Shown here: positions 12,377 to 20,877 of the stretch, in pieces
How positions within the stretch are numbered: the first letter of the stretch is position 1
Layout: every line of letters begins with the position of its first letter
Origin: Pontibacterium sinense
Lineage (GTDB): Bacteria > Pseudomonadota > Gammaproteobacteria > Pseudomonadales > Balneatricaceae
Length of the DNA stretch: 64,000 bases
Direction: 5' to 3'
NCBI RefSeq assembly: GCF_015209595.1
Contig: NZ_JADEYS010000001.1
Span: forward strand, 248,001 to 312,000
The notes under the pieces: model-generated
What the model was told of the DNA's origin: nothing
The model's database searches: none
The model's input: the letters and a program-made list of their open reading frames with translations, nothing else
Translations under genes and position numbers: made by a program

Positions 12377-13756
12377 ATGGCCCGGCAAAAAACAGCTTAC
12401 GTATGTAATGACTGCGGCGCGGATTACAGTAAATGGCAGGGCCAGTGTACCGCCTGTAATGCCTGGAATACCTTGACCGAAGTCCGTTTATCCAGTGCCA
12501 GTGGGGGTACGGCGTCGCGCAACGTCCGTTTCGACGGTTATGCCGGTGGTGCGGGGCAGCAGAAGAGAGTGGTCAGTCTGTCTGAGGTAAACCTAGAGGA
12601 GATGCCGCGCTTTTCCACCGCATCGGTTGAATTGGACCGTGTGTTAGGTGGCGGCTTAGTACCGGGCTCCGCCATTTTGATTGGCGGTCATCCAGGCGCT
12701 GGTAAAAGTACCTTGTTGCTGCAAACGATGTGTCATCTGGCGGCACAAATGCCCGCACTCTATGTGACGGGTGAGGAATCCCTGCAGCAGGTTGCGCTGC
12801 GAGCCAATCGTTTGGGGCTACCCACCGACCAGCTGAAGATGTTATCCGAGACTTCGGTTGAGCAGATCTGCACAACGGCGGATCAGATCAAACCTAAGCT
12901 GATGGTGATCGATTCCATTCAGGTTATGCATGTGGCCGATGTCAGTTCCGCGCCGGGCTCTGTCTCTCAGGTGCGAGAAGGTGCTGCGTATCTGACGCGC
13001 TATGCAAAGCAGACAGGCACGGTGTTGTTTCTGGTAGGACACGTCACGAAAGACGGATCGCTGGCGGGACCTAAGGTGCTGGAGCATATGATCGATTGTT
13101 CGCTCCAGCTGGAAGGCTCCTCAGATTCCCGTTTCCGCACACTACGCTCCCATAAAAACCGCTTTGGCGCCGTGAATGAGTTGGGTGTGTTTGCCATGTT
13201 GGAAAACGGCCTGAAAGAGGTGCGCAATCCTAGCTCAATATTCCTGCAGCAATCGGAGAACCCCAGTCCCGGCAGTGTGGTCATGGTTGTATGGGAAGGC
13301 ACGCGCCCGCTATTGGTAGAAATACAGGCGCTGGTGGATGAGTCCCACGTCAACAATCCCCGTCGCGTAGCGGTGGGGCTTGAACAAAACCGTCTGGCGA
13401 TGTTGCTGGCGGTGCTGAACCGTCACGGGGGCTTGATGACCGGAGATCAGGATGTTTTCGTCAATGTGGTGGGGGGCGTTAAGGTGCTCGAAACTGGAGC
13501 CGATCTGGCGTTGTTGCTCGCTGTGGTGTCCAGTTTCCGAGACCGGGCATTGCCGCAGGATTTGATGACATTCGGTGAGGTTGGACTATCGGGAGAGATC
13601 CGCCCAGTGCCTAATGGTCAGGAACGCATTCGCGAAGCGGCAAAACATGGTTTCCGTCGCGCGATTGTGCCTAAAGCGAATGTACCTAAAGATCGTCTGA
13701 ATGGTATGGAAGTGGTTGGCGTAACCTGCCTGTCAGAAGCCTTGGACGCTATCTGA
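12377..13756 (+). CDS. radA: DNA repair protein RadA
   Basis: This 459-residue RecA-like ATPase speeds branch migration during recombinational repair. The domains in order are a zinc finger (C10, C13, C24, C27), a RecA-type core with Walker A GGHPGAGKST, the RadA-specific KNRFG motif, and a C-terminal Lon-protease-like domain (around GEVGLSGEIRPV). Length and motif order are normal. The gene stands alone, divergent from metY and convergent with the PilZ gene. Confidence 0.97.
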   Translation: MARQKTAYVCNDCGADYSKWQGQCTACNAWNTLTEVRLSSASGGTASRNVRFDGYAGGAGQQKRVVSLSEVNLEEMPRFSTASVELDRVLGGGLVPGSAILIGGHPGAGKSTLLLQTMCHLAAQMPALYVTGEESLQQVALRANRLGLPTDQLKMLSETSVEQICTTADQIKPKLMVIDSIQVMHVADVSSAPGSVSQVREGAAYLTRYAKQTGTVLFLVGHVTKDGSLAGPKVLEHMIDCSLQLEGSSDSRFRTLRSHKNRFGAVNELGVFAMLENGLKEVRNPSSIFLQQSENPSPGSVVMVVWEGTRPLLVEIQALVDESHVNNPRRVAVGLEQNRLAMLLAVLNRHGGLMTGDQDVFVNVVGGVKVLETGADLALLLAVVSSFRDRALPQDLMTFGEVGLSGEIRPVPNGQERIREAAKHGFRRAIVPKANVPKDRLNGMEVVGVTCLSEALDAI

Positions 13757-13788
13757 CAGAGGGAGAATACTTAAATAACTAGCTACGG

Positions 13789-14166
13789 CTAATGGCTGTT
13801 TGGGATCAGGTGTTCCAGCTCGCGCTCAAACAGCTTCTCATCACCCAGATTTAATTCAACCAGACGGTGCAGGTGGGTTGCACTGTCGATATCCAGGTTC
13901 TCCATGCGGAACCCGTAGTGATCATTGTGACAGTGTGCCAGCTCGACAGGTATTTTCAGCAGGTTATCACCAAGATGAATCTGTACTTCAGCTGTTTCCC
14001 CTTGTGTAACCGGTAGGGGGGACTCTGACTGGACCAGCATGCCGTTGAATGAAATATCCACGAGCTGTACAGCTCGCTGTTCACCTTGATAACACACCTC
14101 GGTTTGAGCATCAAAATGGATCCGCGTAAAGCGGCGGCGTTCATCGGATGTATCGTTGACAGTCAC
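13789..14166 (-). CDS. PilZ domain protein
   Basis: This 125-residue cytoplasmic protein is built of one PilZ domain. The c-di-GMP-binding signature is complete: RRRFTR near residue 11 and D-x-S-x-x-G (DISFNG) near residue 38. It probably acts as a c-di-GMP receptor; its partner is unknown and no flagellar or polysaccharide gene is adjacent. The start is a GTG at 14166 with AAGGAA upstream. The gene converges on radA, with only 32 bases between the stops and no terminator-like hairpin there. Confidence 0.85.
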   Translation of the reverse strand: MTVNDTSDERRRFTRIHFDAQTEVCYQGEQRAVQLVDISFNGMLVQSESPLPVTQGETAEVQIHLGDNLLKIPVELAHCHNDHYGFRMENLDIDSATHLHRLVELNLGDEKLFERELEHLIPNSH

Positions 14167-14533
14167 AGTCTATTCCTTGTCGTTGTCGGGTTCTCTCATA
14201 TTAGCATCATATTTTATGGCGCAGGTAGTTGGGCGCACACAACAGGGTCCGGAACTTGATGTGGATGTGTAGAGCCGAGTGTTGTAAGCAGTTGCGGTCC
14301 CTTTGAGTAAAGACAAAATCAAACCAGCAAAGTGAGGTTTTAGTGATATTCCGTTTGCAAAATCGCTGGATTGTTTGAGGTTTCTTGTTGTGCTGAATCG
14401 AAATGTAGAATATGCGTGTTTTAGTTTTTTAAACAGTGATTACACCATCTAAATGGTTATTTTTATCCCGTCTTTATAATGTTGAATATACAACGTCAGT
14501 TTAATTTTGGATTTTATTTGTATTTATTTTTGT
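14167..14533. other. Intergenic region without a supported gene
   Basis: This AT-rich stretch lies between the PilZ gene and the first small exported-protein promoter. A TATAAT-like hexamer sits at about 14475-14480, followed by a short inverted repeat (GTTG, six bases, CAAC). No convincing coding sequence, tRNA or terminator was seen. A small RNA cannot be excluded. Confidence 0.5.
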
Positions 14534-14567
14534 TATTCAGTTTCGTTTCAGTAAGTGGGTGTATTAT
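14534..14567 (+). promoter_or_regulatory. PhoP-box-like direct repeat and -10 for small exported protein A
   Basis: TATTCA (14534-14539) and GTTTCA (14545-14550) are spaced with an 11-bp period. After exactly 11 nt comes TATTAT (14562-14567), a good -10. Two hexamers with a 5-bp spacer, placed just upstream of a -10 with no normal -35, is the arrangement bound by PhoP and related OmpR-family regulators. The same geometry recurs before the genes at 15055 and 25244. Confidence 0.65.
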
Positions 14568-14602
14568 TGATCTCAACTTCAACGAGAAACGAGGACATCA
14601 CA

Positions 14603-14842
14603 ATGAAAACTTTAACTTCTGCAATCGCTCTGGGACTGGTTTTGGCATCAAGTGCAGTATCTGCGTCGAGCTACTACGAGTTATCAGCCAAGGAAGCAAA
14701 CTTTGCAGTAGGCACGAGCTTCTCCAGCACTGTAGACCTGTCAAGTAACAATTTTGCTCAGGCATTTGATCAGGCAGATTTAAGTGCGGTGGTTCAAGGC
14801 GGTACTTTTAATTATGACGCTGAATTGTATCGTGGTAATTAA
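14603..14842 (+). CDS. Small exported protein A (paralogue family, unknown function)
   Basis: The 79-residue product begins with a signal peptide (cleavage likely after SAVSA). The mature part is ~58 residues, starts SSYYELS and ends YDAELYRGN. The ATG at 14603 was chosen over an upstream in-frame start because it gives a signal peptide aligned residue by residue with the 79-residue paralogue at 15055. ACGAGG lies upstream. The mature peptide is acidic and has no cysteine. I do not recognise a named family. A third, more distant relative lies at 25244. Confidence 0.8.
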   Translation: MKTLTSAIALGLVLASSAVSASSYYELSAKEANFAVGTSFSSTVDLSSNNFAQAFDQADLSAVVQGGTFNYDAELYRGN

Positions 14843-14978
14843 TTCGAAGTGTAAGATTTATAAATAAAGGCCGTATTGGTTAATGCGGTTTTTAATGGCT
14901 GATAATGGAAAAGTTTAGTTTTTTCTAAATAATGGTTTTGTATGTTTTTAGATCTTAAGAGTATATATGAGTTTTCCA

Positions 14979-15012
14979 GTTTCAGGTTCGTTTCATTCTA
15001 GTTTCATAGTAT
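14979..15012 (+). promoter_or_regulatory. Triple GTTTCA direct repeat and -10 for small exported protein B
   Basis: Three perfect GTTTCA hexamers lie at 14979-14984, 14990-14995 and 15001-15006, each 11 bp apart. Counting 11 nt from the end of the second repeat gives TAGTAT (15007-15012), the same spacing as at the other two promoters. The third repeat would then lie inside the spacer and could allow extra occupancy or repression. Confidence 0.7.
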
Positions 15013-15054
15013 TTAATTCAAGATTAACGACATGTAATACGAGAGGGTATCATC

Positions 15055-15294
15055 ATGAAAGCACTAACAACTGCAATGGCTCTTGGTCTGGTATTGGTTT
15101 CAGGTTCTGCAATGGCTGCAAGCTACTATGAGCTATCTGATACTGAGCGCAATTATGCAAACGGAACGCAGCTACGTGAGGCTACCCACTATCTGGATCG
15201 TAGCGAATTCGTGGACTATGGCCAGAGTGCTAAAGACACCGGTAATACAGCTCAGTCACACATCTACAACACGGATATTTATCAGGGTAACTGA
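15055..15294 (+). CDS. Small exported protein B (paralogue family, unknown function)
   Basis: The product has 79 residues, the same length as the gene at 14603. A signal peptide probably ends at SAMA. The mature part starts ASYYELSDTE and ends IYNTDIYQGN. The signal region and the SYYELS start are close to protein A, while the middle has diverged. A good GAGAGGG ribosome site lies 7-8 bases before the ATG. The pair looks like an old tandem duplication. The function is unknown; a periplasmic or secreted peptide is likely from the signal sequence. Confidence 0.82.
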   Translation: MKALTTAMALGLVLVSGSAMAASYYELSDTERNYANGTQLREATHYLDRSEFVDYGQSAKDTGNTAQSHIYNTDIYQGN

Positions 15295-15384
15295 TCGTAC
15301 CGCTGCTACAGGGCGTAATGGAGTATAAGTGTGGAGTCGTAGCGAGGTAGATACGTGAAGATTAAATACAGTACTAAAGAAAAA

Positions 15385-15412
15385 GGGCGCATCGATAATG
15401 CGCCCTTTTTTC
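15385..15412. terminator. Bidirectional terminator between small protein B and ettA
   Basis: GGGCGCAT and ATGCGCCC form an 8-bp stem with a 5-nt loop. A-rich sequence lies on the left and a T-run on the right, so it can serve both converging genes. Confidence 0.9.
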
Positions 15413-15427
15413 GTTTAATACCCTAAA

Positions 15428-17092
15428 TTAGCGATCAGACATCCGCTTGTACTTGATGCGCTCAGGCTGGTGCTCTTTGCCGTGACGGCGCTTGTAGTCT
15501 TCCTGGAACTCGGTGTAGTTACCTTCGAAGAACTCAACGTTGGAATCACCTTCATACGCCAGCATGTGAGTACAAATGCGGTCCAGGAACCAACGGTCAT
15601 GCGAGATCACAACGGCACAACCCGGGAACGCCAATAGCGCTTCCTCAAGTGCACGCAGGGTTTCGATATCCAAATCGTTGGTTGGCTCATCCAGCAGTAA
15701 TACGTTACCGCCTTCTTTCAGCAGCTTCGCCATGTGCAGGCGGTTGCGTTCACCTCCGGACAGGTCTTTAACAAACTTTTGCTGGTCACCGCCCTTGAAG
15801 TTAAAGCGACCGCAGTAGGCACGGGACGATGTGGTGTAGTTACCCACCACGATGTTGTCCTGACCGTCAGAGAGCTCTTCAAAGACAGTTTTATCGCCGT
15901 TCAGGTCTCGGTTCTGGTTAACGTATGCCAGCTCCACGGTAGAACCCAGCTCGATGGTGCCGGTGTCCGGCGTTTCTTCGCCCGAGATCATCTTGAACAG
16001 TGTAGATTTACCCGCACCGTTACCACCGATGATGCCGACAATTGCGCCCTGAGGAATGGAGAAGCTCAGGTTTTCGAACAGCACTTTATCGCCAAATGCT
16101 TTGGAGATGTTGTTGGCTTCGATAACCTTGTCGCCCAGACGTGGTCCTGGCGGAATGTAGATTTCCTGGGTTTCGTTGCGAGTCTGGAACTCTTTGGACT
16201 GCATCTCTTCGAACTGTTTCAGACGTGCCTTGGATTTAGACTGACGGCCCTTCTGACCCTGCTTAACCCACTCAAGCTCGGAGGCCACAGACTTGCGGTG
16301 TGCTGCTTCCTGTTTTGCTTCCATCTCTAGGCGCTGTTCTTTCTGTTCCAGCCAGGAGGAGTAGTTGCCTTCGTAAGGAATGCCGCGCCCGCGGTCCAGT
16401 TCCAGAATCCAGCCAGCGGCATTATCGAGGAAGTAACGGTCGTGGGTGATGGCTACCACGGTACCCGGATATTCCTGCAGGAAGCGCTCAATCCAGGCCA
16501 CTGATTCGGCATCCAAGTGGTTGGTCGGCTCGTCCAGCAGCAGCATGTCCGGCTTATCCAACAGCAAACGGCAGAGTGCTACACGGCGACGCTCACCGCC
16601 GGAGAGATGCTCAACTTTCGCATCCCATGCTGGCAGGCGCATTGCATCGGCAGCGCGTTCCAGTGCTGTTTCCAGATTGTGGCCGTCTTTTGCCTCAATC
16701 AGGTTTTCAAAGTGCGCCTGCTTCTTAGCCAGCTCGTCAAAGTCAGCGTCAGGTTCAGCATAAGCGGCGTATACCGCGTCGAGGCCTGCCAGTGCTTCTT
16801 TCACATCTGCTACGGATTCTTCAACCACTTCACGGACGGTTTTGCTTTCGTCCAGCTGAGGCTCCTGCTCCAGGTAACCCACATTGATACCCGGCATCGG
16901 GCGAGCTTCGCCGATGTATTCCTGGTCTACGCCGGCCATGATGCGCAGCAGTGTGGATTTACCCGCACCGTTCAGACCCAGTACACCAATTTTGGCGCCC
17001 GGGAAGAAAGAGAGGGAGATGTCTTTAAGGATTTCGCGTTTTGGCGGAACAATTTTGCCAACGCGATCCATGGAATAAACGTACTGTGCCAT
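15428..17092 (-). CDS. ettA: Energy-dependent translational throttle protein EttA (ABC-F)
   Basis: This ribosome-binding ABC-F protein of 554 residues gates the first elongation step according to the ADP/ATP ratio. It has two ATPase cassettes, with Walker A GLNGAGKST and GGNGAGKST and signatures LSGGERRR and LSGGERNR, and the linker between them. The start at 17092 (MAQYVYSMDRVGKIVPPK) matches the EttA N-terminus. A longer open frame upstream to 17173 has no family support. It converges on small protein B and diverges from hsp20. Confidence 0.96.
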   Translation of the reverse strand: MAQYVYSMDRVGKIVPPKREILKDISLSFFPGAKIGVLGLNGAGKSTLLRIMAGVDQEYIGEARPMPGINVGYLEQEPQLDESKTVREVVEESVADVKEALAGLDAVYAAYAEPDADFDELAKKQAHFENLIEAKDGHNLETALERAADAMRLPAWDAKVEHLSGGERRRVALCRLLLDKPDMLLLDEPTNHLDAESVAWIERFLQEYPGTVVAITHDRYFLDNAAGWILELDRGRGIPYEGNYSSWLEQKEQRLEMEAKQEAAHRKSVASELEWVKQGQKGRQSKSKARLKQFEEMQSKEFQTRNETQEIYIPPGPRLGDKVIEANNISKAFGDKVLFENLSFSIPQGAIVGIIGGNGAGKSTLFKMISGEETPDTGTIELGSTVELAYVNQNRDLNGDKTVFEELSDGQDNIVVGNYTTSSRAYCGRFNFKGGDQQKFVKDLSGGERNRLHMAKLLKEGGNVLLLDEPTNDLDIETLRALEEALLAFPGCAVVISHDRWFLDRICTHMLAYEGDSNVEFFEGNYTEFQEDYKRRHGKEHQPERIKYKRMSDR

Positions 17093-17260
17093 GCGCTCAG
17101 AACCTGTCAGTGAATCAAGATGCAGGAATTTTAAACGATTGCAGCTATCAAACGCCAACTTGATACGGGTCAAATCTCCAATCTGACAGTAATAATTTGC
17201 CGGACTAAGCTCAAATTAGGAGTGGTTAAATAATATACAGCTAACTTGGAGGGTAATGAG

Positions 17261-17674
17261 ATGAAAGAGATGACTCCTTTTAACAGCCTGTTTGATGATG
17301 CGTTTTTTAATGACTTCTTCCGACAACGCAGAGGTAGTGGCGACCAGATGCCCGCCATTGATGTGCAGGAGGACAGTGACTGCTACCACATCAAAGCCGA
17401 TCTTCCGGGTGTTGATAAGGATGATATCAAGGTTACTCTGGAGAATGGTGTGTTGAGTGTGACTGCTGAGACACATAACGAAGATTCGGAAGAAAAAGAG
17501 GGGCGAGTTATTCGACGTGAACGTCATATTGGGCGTTACCGTCGTTCGATGTCCGTTGGCAGAGATATTGATGCGGACTCGATCAAGGCCTCGTTCGAAA
17601 ATGGGGTACTGGCGCTGGATCTGCCCAAGCTGGAAACGCGATTGCCAGAAAGTACGCGTATCCGTATCGAATAG
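17261..17674 (+). CDS. Small heat-shock protein, Hsp20/alpha-crystallin family
   Basis: This 137-residue chaperone of the IbpA/Hsp20 family would hold unfolding proteins for the DnaK system. The N-terminal FxxFFND segment is followed by the alpha-crystallin domain (residues ~35-125), including the ENGVLSV and FENGVLALDLPK signatures and a short R-I-R-I-E tail. The ATG at 17261 has GGAGGG seven bases upstream, which decides it over a TTG at 17246. The likely -10 is TAATAT. No convincing heat-shock sigma promoter was seen, unlike grpE and dnaK. Confidence 0.9.
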   Translation: MKEMTPFNSLFDDAFFNDFFRQRRGSGDQMPAIDVQEDSDCYHIKADLPGVDKDDIKVTLENGVLSVTAETHNEDSEEKEGRVIRRERHIGRYRRSMSVGRDIDADSIKASFENGVLALDLPKLETRLPESTRIRIE

Positions 17675-17696
17675 ATCGCAGATAACGTTGCAAAAG

Positions 17697-17719
17697 CCCC
17701 GTCAGAGTACGGGGTTTTT
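17697..17719 (+). terminator. Intrinsic terminator after hsp20
   Basis: CCCCGT and ACGGGG arms with a six-base loop are followed by five T. Confidence 0.85.
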
Positions 17720-17791
17720 GGTATAGGGCTAAATGAATTTGACTGATGAAATTTTGAGCCTGTTTCAAGTGCCGAGGCTGAGATGTTCAGT

Positions 17792-17873
17792 TATAATGCG
17801 CGTTTTCCAAAAAGCTGTATCAGGTTGTCCCGGACCCACCGGTATCCGACACTGCACCGTCGCCGCAACCTGA
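17792..17873 (+). promoter_or_regulatory. glyA promoter and structured leader
   Basis: A TATAAT hexamer at 17792-17797 implies transcription from about 17804 and a leader of ~100 nt. Within the leader, TCAGGTTG (17820-17827) and CAACCTGA (17866-17873) are perfectly complementary and would close a ~54-nt element. Inside it CCGG-ACCCA-CCGG (17830-17842) can form a small hairpin. It does not match the glycine, THF or SAM riboswitch cores I know. Its function is unknown. Confidence 0.5.
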
Positions 17874-17907
17874 CGCTTTCATTCCTAGTCTAGGGGACAG
17901 TCACACC

Positions 17908-19164
17908 ATGTTTAGCAAAGATATGTCGATCGCTGATTTTGACGCTGACCTATGGTCTGCAATGCAGTCAGAAGCTACTCGTCAGGAGGAGCACATCGAG
18001 CTTATCGCTTCAGAGAACTACACCAGTCCACGTGTTATGCAGGCGCAGGGTTCTGTGCTGACTAACAAATACGCGGAAGGCTACCCGAATAAGCGTTACT
18101 ACGGTGGTTGTGAATACGTTGATGTAGTTGAGCAGCTGGCAATCGATCGTGCTTGTGAACTGTTTGGTGCGACTTTCGCGAACGTCCAGCCACATTCTGG
18201 ATCTCAGGCTAACGCGGCTGTATATATGGCGTTGTGTAAGCCGGGTGACACAGTATTGGGCATGAGCCTGGCACACGGTGGTCACCTGACCCACGGTGCG
18301 AGCGTTTCTTTCTCCGGTCGTATCTACAATGCAGTACAGTACGGTTTGAACGCAGAGACTGGCGAGATTGATTACGACGAAGTTGAGCGTCTGGCGGTTG
18401 AACACAAGCCAACCATGATCGTAGCGGGTTTCTCTGCATACTCTCGTGTTGTTGATTGGCAGCGTTTCCGCGATATTGCGGATAAAGTAGGCGCTTACCT
18501 GTTTGTCGATATGGCACACATTGCCGGCCTGGTTGCGGCAGGTGTATACCCGAGCCCAGTTGGCGTTGCTGATGTTGTAACTACAACGACTCATAAAACA
18601 CTGGGCGGTCCACGTGGCGGTCTGATTATCTCTGCCCGTGCGGATGAAGATCTGCAGAAGAAATTGAATTTTGCGGTTTTCCCTGAATCTCAGGGTGGTC
18701 CTTTGATGCACGTGATCGCAGCAAAAGCGGTTTGCTTTAAAGAAGCGCTGGAAGATGAATGGAAAGCGTACCAGGCGCAGGTTGTGAAAAATGCTCAGGC
18801 GATGGCTGAAGCGTTTATCGCACGTGGTATCAACATTGTATCTGGTGGTACTGACGATCACCTGTTCCTGGTTGATCTGATCGACAAGGACATTACCGGT
18901 AAAGATGCAGATGCGGCGTTGGGTCGTGCAAACATCACCGTTAACAAAAACTCAGTACCTAATGATCCACGCTCTCCGTTTGTTACCTCTGGTCTGCGTA
19001 TCGGTTCTCCAGCGATCACCCGTCGTGGTTTCAAAGAAGCGGAAGCGGTTCAGCTGACGAACTGGATCTGCGATGTGCTTGACGACATCAATAGCGAAGA
19101 GACTATCGCAAACGTTAAAGCGCAGGTGAAAGACCTGTGTGCACGCTACCCGGTCTACAAGTAA
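17908..19164 (+). CDS. glyA: Serine hydroxymethyltransferase
   Basis: GlyA is a 418-residue PLP enzyme that converts serine and tetrahydrofolate to glycine and 5,10-methylene-THF, the main source of one-carbon units. The PLP lysine sits in [14 protein letters not shown]. The N-terminal [11 protein letters not shown] segment and the [15 protein letters not shown] segment are family hallmarks. The length is normal. It lies after a structured leader and before an intrinsic terminator, with nrdR next. Its mRNA therefore looks independent of the rib operon. Confidence 0.98.
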   Translation: MFSKDMSIADFDADLWSAMQSEATRQEEHIELIASENYTSPRVMQAQGSVLTNKYAEGYPNKRYYGGCEYVDVVEQLAIDRACELFGATFANVQPHSGSQANAAVYMALCKPGDTVLGMSLAHGGHLTHGASVSFSGRIYNAVQYGLNAETGEIDYDEVERLAVEHKPTMIVAGFSAYSRVVDWQRFRDIADKVGAYLFVDMAHIAGLVAAGVYPSPVGVADVVTTTTHKTLGGPRGGLIISARADEDLQKKLNFAVFPESQGGPLMHVIAAKAVCFKEALEDEWKAYQAQVVKNAQAMAEAFIARGINIVSGGTDDHLFLVDLIDKDITGKDADAALGRANITVNKNSVPNDPRSPFVTSGLRIGSPAITRRGFKEAEAVQLTNWICDVLDDINSEETIANVKAQVKDLCARYPVYK

Positions 19165-19188
19165 TACCGGAAAGCCTGTACAATCGCG

Positions 19189-19213
19189 GGGCGGCTAATT
19201 AGCCGCCCTTTTT
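19189..19213 (+). terminator. Intrinsic terminator after glyA
   Basis: A perfect 20-nt palindrome (GGGCGGCTAA and TTAGCCGCCC) is followed by five T. Confidence 0.9.
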
Positions 19214-19264
19214 ATTTGGGTAAAAGGTTCTGCTTACCCTCGCTCTTTTTGACAGGAAACGGCC

Positions 19265-19741
19265 ATGCATTGTCCATTTTGTGCTGCGAACGAAACTAAG
19301 GTTGTAGATTCCCGTTTGGTTGCTGAAGGCCAGCAAGTCCGCCGTCGTCGCGAATGCATCCACTGTCACGAGCGTTTTACCACCTATGAAACTGCTGAGC
19401 TCTTGATGCCGCGTGTGATCAAGGCTGACGGCTCCCGCCAGCCGTTTGATGAAGATAAATTGCGTGCGGGTATCCATCGGGCCCTGGAAAAGCGGCCTGT
19501 CTCTATGGAGGAATTTGAAGCCTCCATCAATCGCATTAAACACTGTCTTCGTGCTGCAGGGGAACGTGAGTTACCGTCCCGTCAGGTGGGTGAAGAGGTG
19601 ATGTCTGAACTGCGTAAACTGGATGAAGTGGCTTACGTACGTTTTGCTTCTGTGTATCGAAGCTTTCAGGATATTAACGAATTTAAAGAAGAGATCGACC
19701 GTCTCTCTGCTGACCATGACGAAGGCACCGGAGAGCAGTAA
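19265..19741 (+). CDS. nrdR: Transcriptional repressor NrdR
   Basis: This 158-residue nucleotide-sensing repressor acts on ribonucleotide reductase genes. A zinc ribbon (C3, C6, C31, C34) precedes the ATP-cone domain, which starts near [16 protein letters not shown]. Length and layout are standard. Its stop overlaps the ribD start by one base (TAATG), so it leads the riboflavin/nusB operon, a common arrangement in gammaproteobacteria. No nrd operon or recognised NrdR box is in this window. Confidence 0.97.
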   Translation: MHCPFCAANETKVVDSRLVAEGQQVRRRRECIHCHERFTTYETAELLMPRVIKADGSRQPFDEDKLRAGIHRALEKRPVSMEEFEASINRIKHCLRAAGERELPSRQVGEEVMSELRKLDEVAYVRFASVYRSFQDINEFKEEIDRLSADHDEGTGEQ

Positions 19742-20877
19742 TGGCGTCGTTTTCTGAACAAGATCGCAGCTGGATGGCGCGGGCGATCCAACTGGCGGCC
19801 CAAGGGCGTTATACGACACACCCCAACCCGCGTGTGGGTTGTGTACTCGTGCGTGATGGCCAGATTGTCGGTGAAGGTTTCCACGTCCGTGCAGGTGAAG
19901 GTCATGCTGAAGTGAATGCTTTGCGCATGGCCGGCGATCAGGCCGTGGGCGCGACGGCGTATGTCACGCTGGAACCGTGCAGTCACCATGGCAAAACCCC
20001 GCCCTGCGCTGAAGCGCTTGTTCAGGCGAGAGTTGCGCGTGTTGTGTCCGCGATGGTAGATCCAAACCCTCAGGTTGCTGGGCGTGGTATTAAACGGTTG
20101 CTGAAGGCTGGAATTGAAGCCTCCTCTGGGTTGCTTGAAGCTGAAGCCAAAGCGCTGAATCCGGGTTTTATCAAGCGCATGGAGCAGGGGCTTCCTTACG
20201 TGCGGGTTAAAACCGCCAGCAGCTTGGACGGTCGTACCGCCATGCAAAGCGGTGAGTCCCAGTGGATTACCGGCGCGGCCGCACGCAGCGATGTACAGCG
20301 TTTACGTGCGCAAAGCTCAGTGATTGTGACCGGTGTTGATTCGATTTTGCACGACGATTCTTCCCTGACCGTGCGTGAAAATGAACTGCAGTTGGATAAC
20401 GCTGCTGACATCGTCCAGAAACAACCCCTGCGGGTGGTTCTGGACAGTCAGCTACGGATGCCGTTGAATGCTAAAATTCTGCTGCAACCGGGGCGGACGT
20501 TAATTGCAACTGTCAGTCAGGACGCAGTGAAAACTGGCGCGTTAATACAATCCGGCGCTGAAGTTGTTCAGCTGGCAGCAGAGCAGAATCGTGTATCAAT
20601 TAGAGCATTGCTGGAGCATCTGGTGACGACAGAGCAGTGCAATGAACTGCTGGTGGAAACCGGTGCCAGCCTGGCGGGTGCGTTTATTTCTGCGGGTGTT
20701 GTTGACGAGTTGGTGGTTTATCAGGCGATGACCCTGATGGGGTCCGACGCACGGCCGATGTACAGGTTACCGTATTCGAAGATGGATGAGCAGATCCGTC
20801 TTCAGTTGCTGGATAGCAGAATGCTGGGCGATGATCTGCGATTAAATCTACGCCCTGTTTATACTGAGAAGAACTGA
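19741..20877 (+). CDS. ribD: Bifunctional riboflavin biosynthesis deaminase/reductase
   Basis: The product has 378 residues. The N-terminal half is the zinc deaminase (HAEVNAL; PCSHHGKTPPC), acting on 2,5-diamino-6-ribosylamino-4-pyrimidinone 5'-phosphate. The C-terminal half is the NADPH-dependent reductase that makes the ribitylamino intermediate. It overlaps nrdR and ribE by one base each, indicating translational coupling. Length and motifs are normal. Confidence 0.96.
   Translation: MASFSEQDRSWMARAIQLAAQGRYTTHPNPRVGCVLVRDGQIVGEGFHVRAGEGHAEVNALRMAGDQAVGATAYVTLEPCSHHGKTPPCAEALVQARVARVVSAMVDPNPQVAGRGIKRLLKAGIEASSGLLEAEAKALNPGFIKRMEQGLPYVRVKTASSLDGRTAMQSGESQWITGAAARSDVQRLRAQSSVIVTGVDSILHDDSSLTVRENELQLDNAADIVQKQPLRVVLDSQLRMPLNAKILLQPGRTLIATVSQDAVKTGALIQSGAEVVQLAAEQNRVSIRALLEHLVTTEQCNELLVETGASLAGAFISAGVVDELVVYQAMTLMGSDARPMYRLPYSKMDEQIRLQLLDSRMLGDDLRLNLRPVYTEKN

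Noticed and set aside
14479-14748. 89-codon frame with a hydrophobic start and a Cys, lipoprotein-like
   Set aside because: It overlaps the promoter and coding part of small exported protein A in another frame, has no ribosome site, and has no counterpart before the paralogue at 15055.
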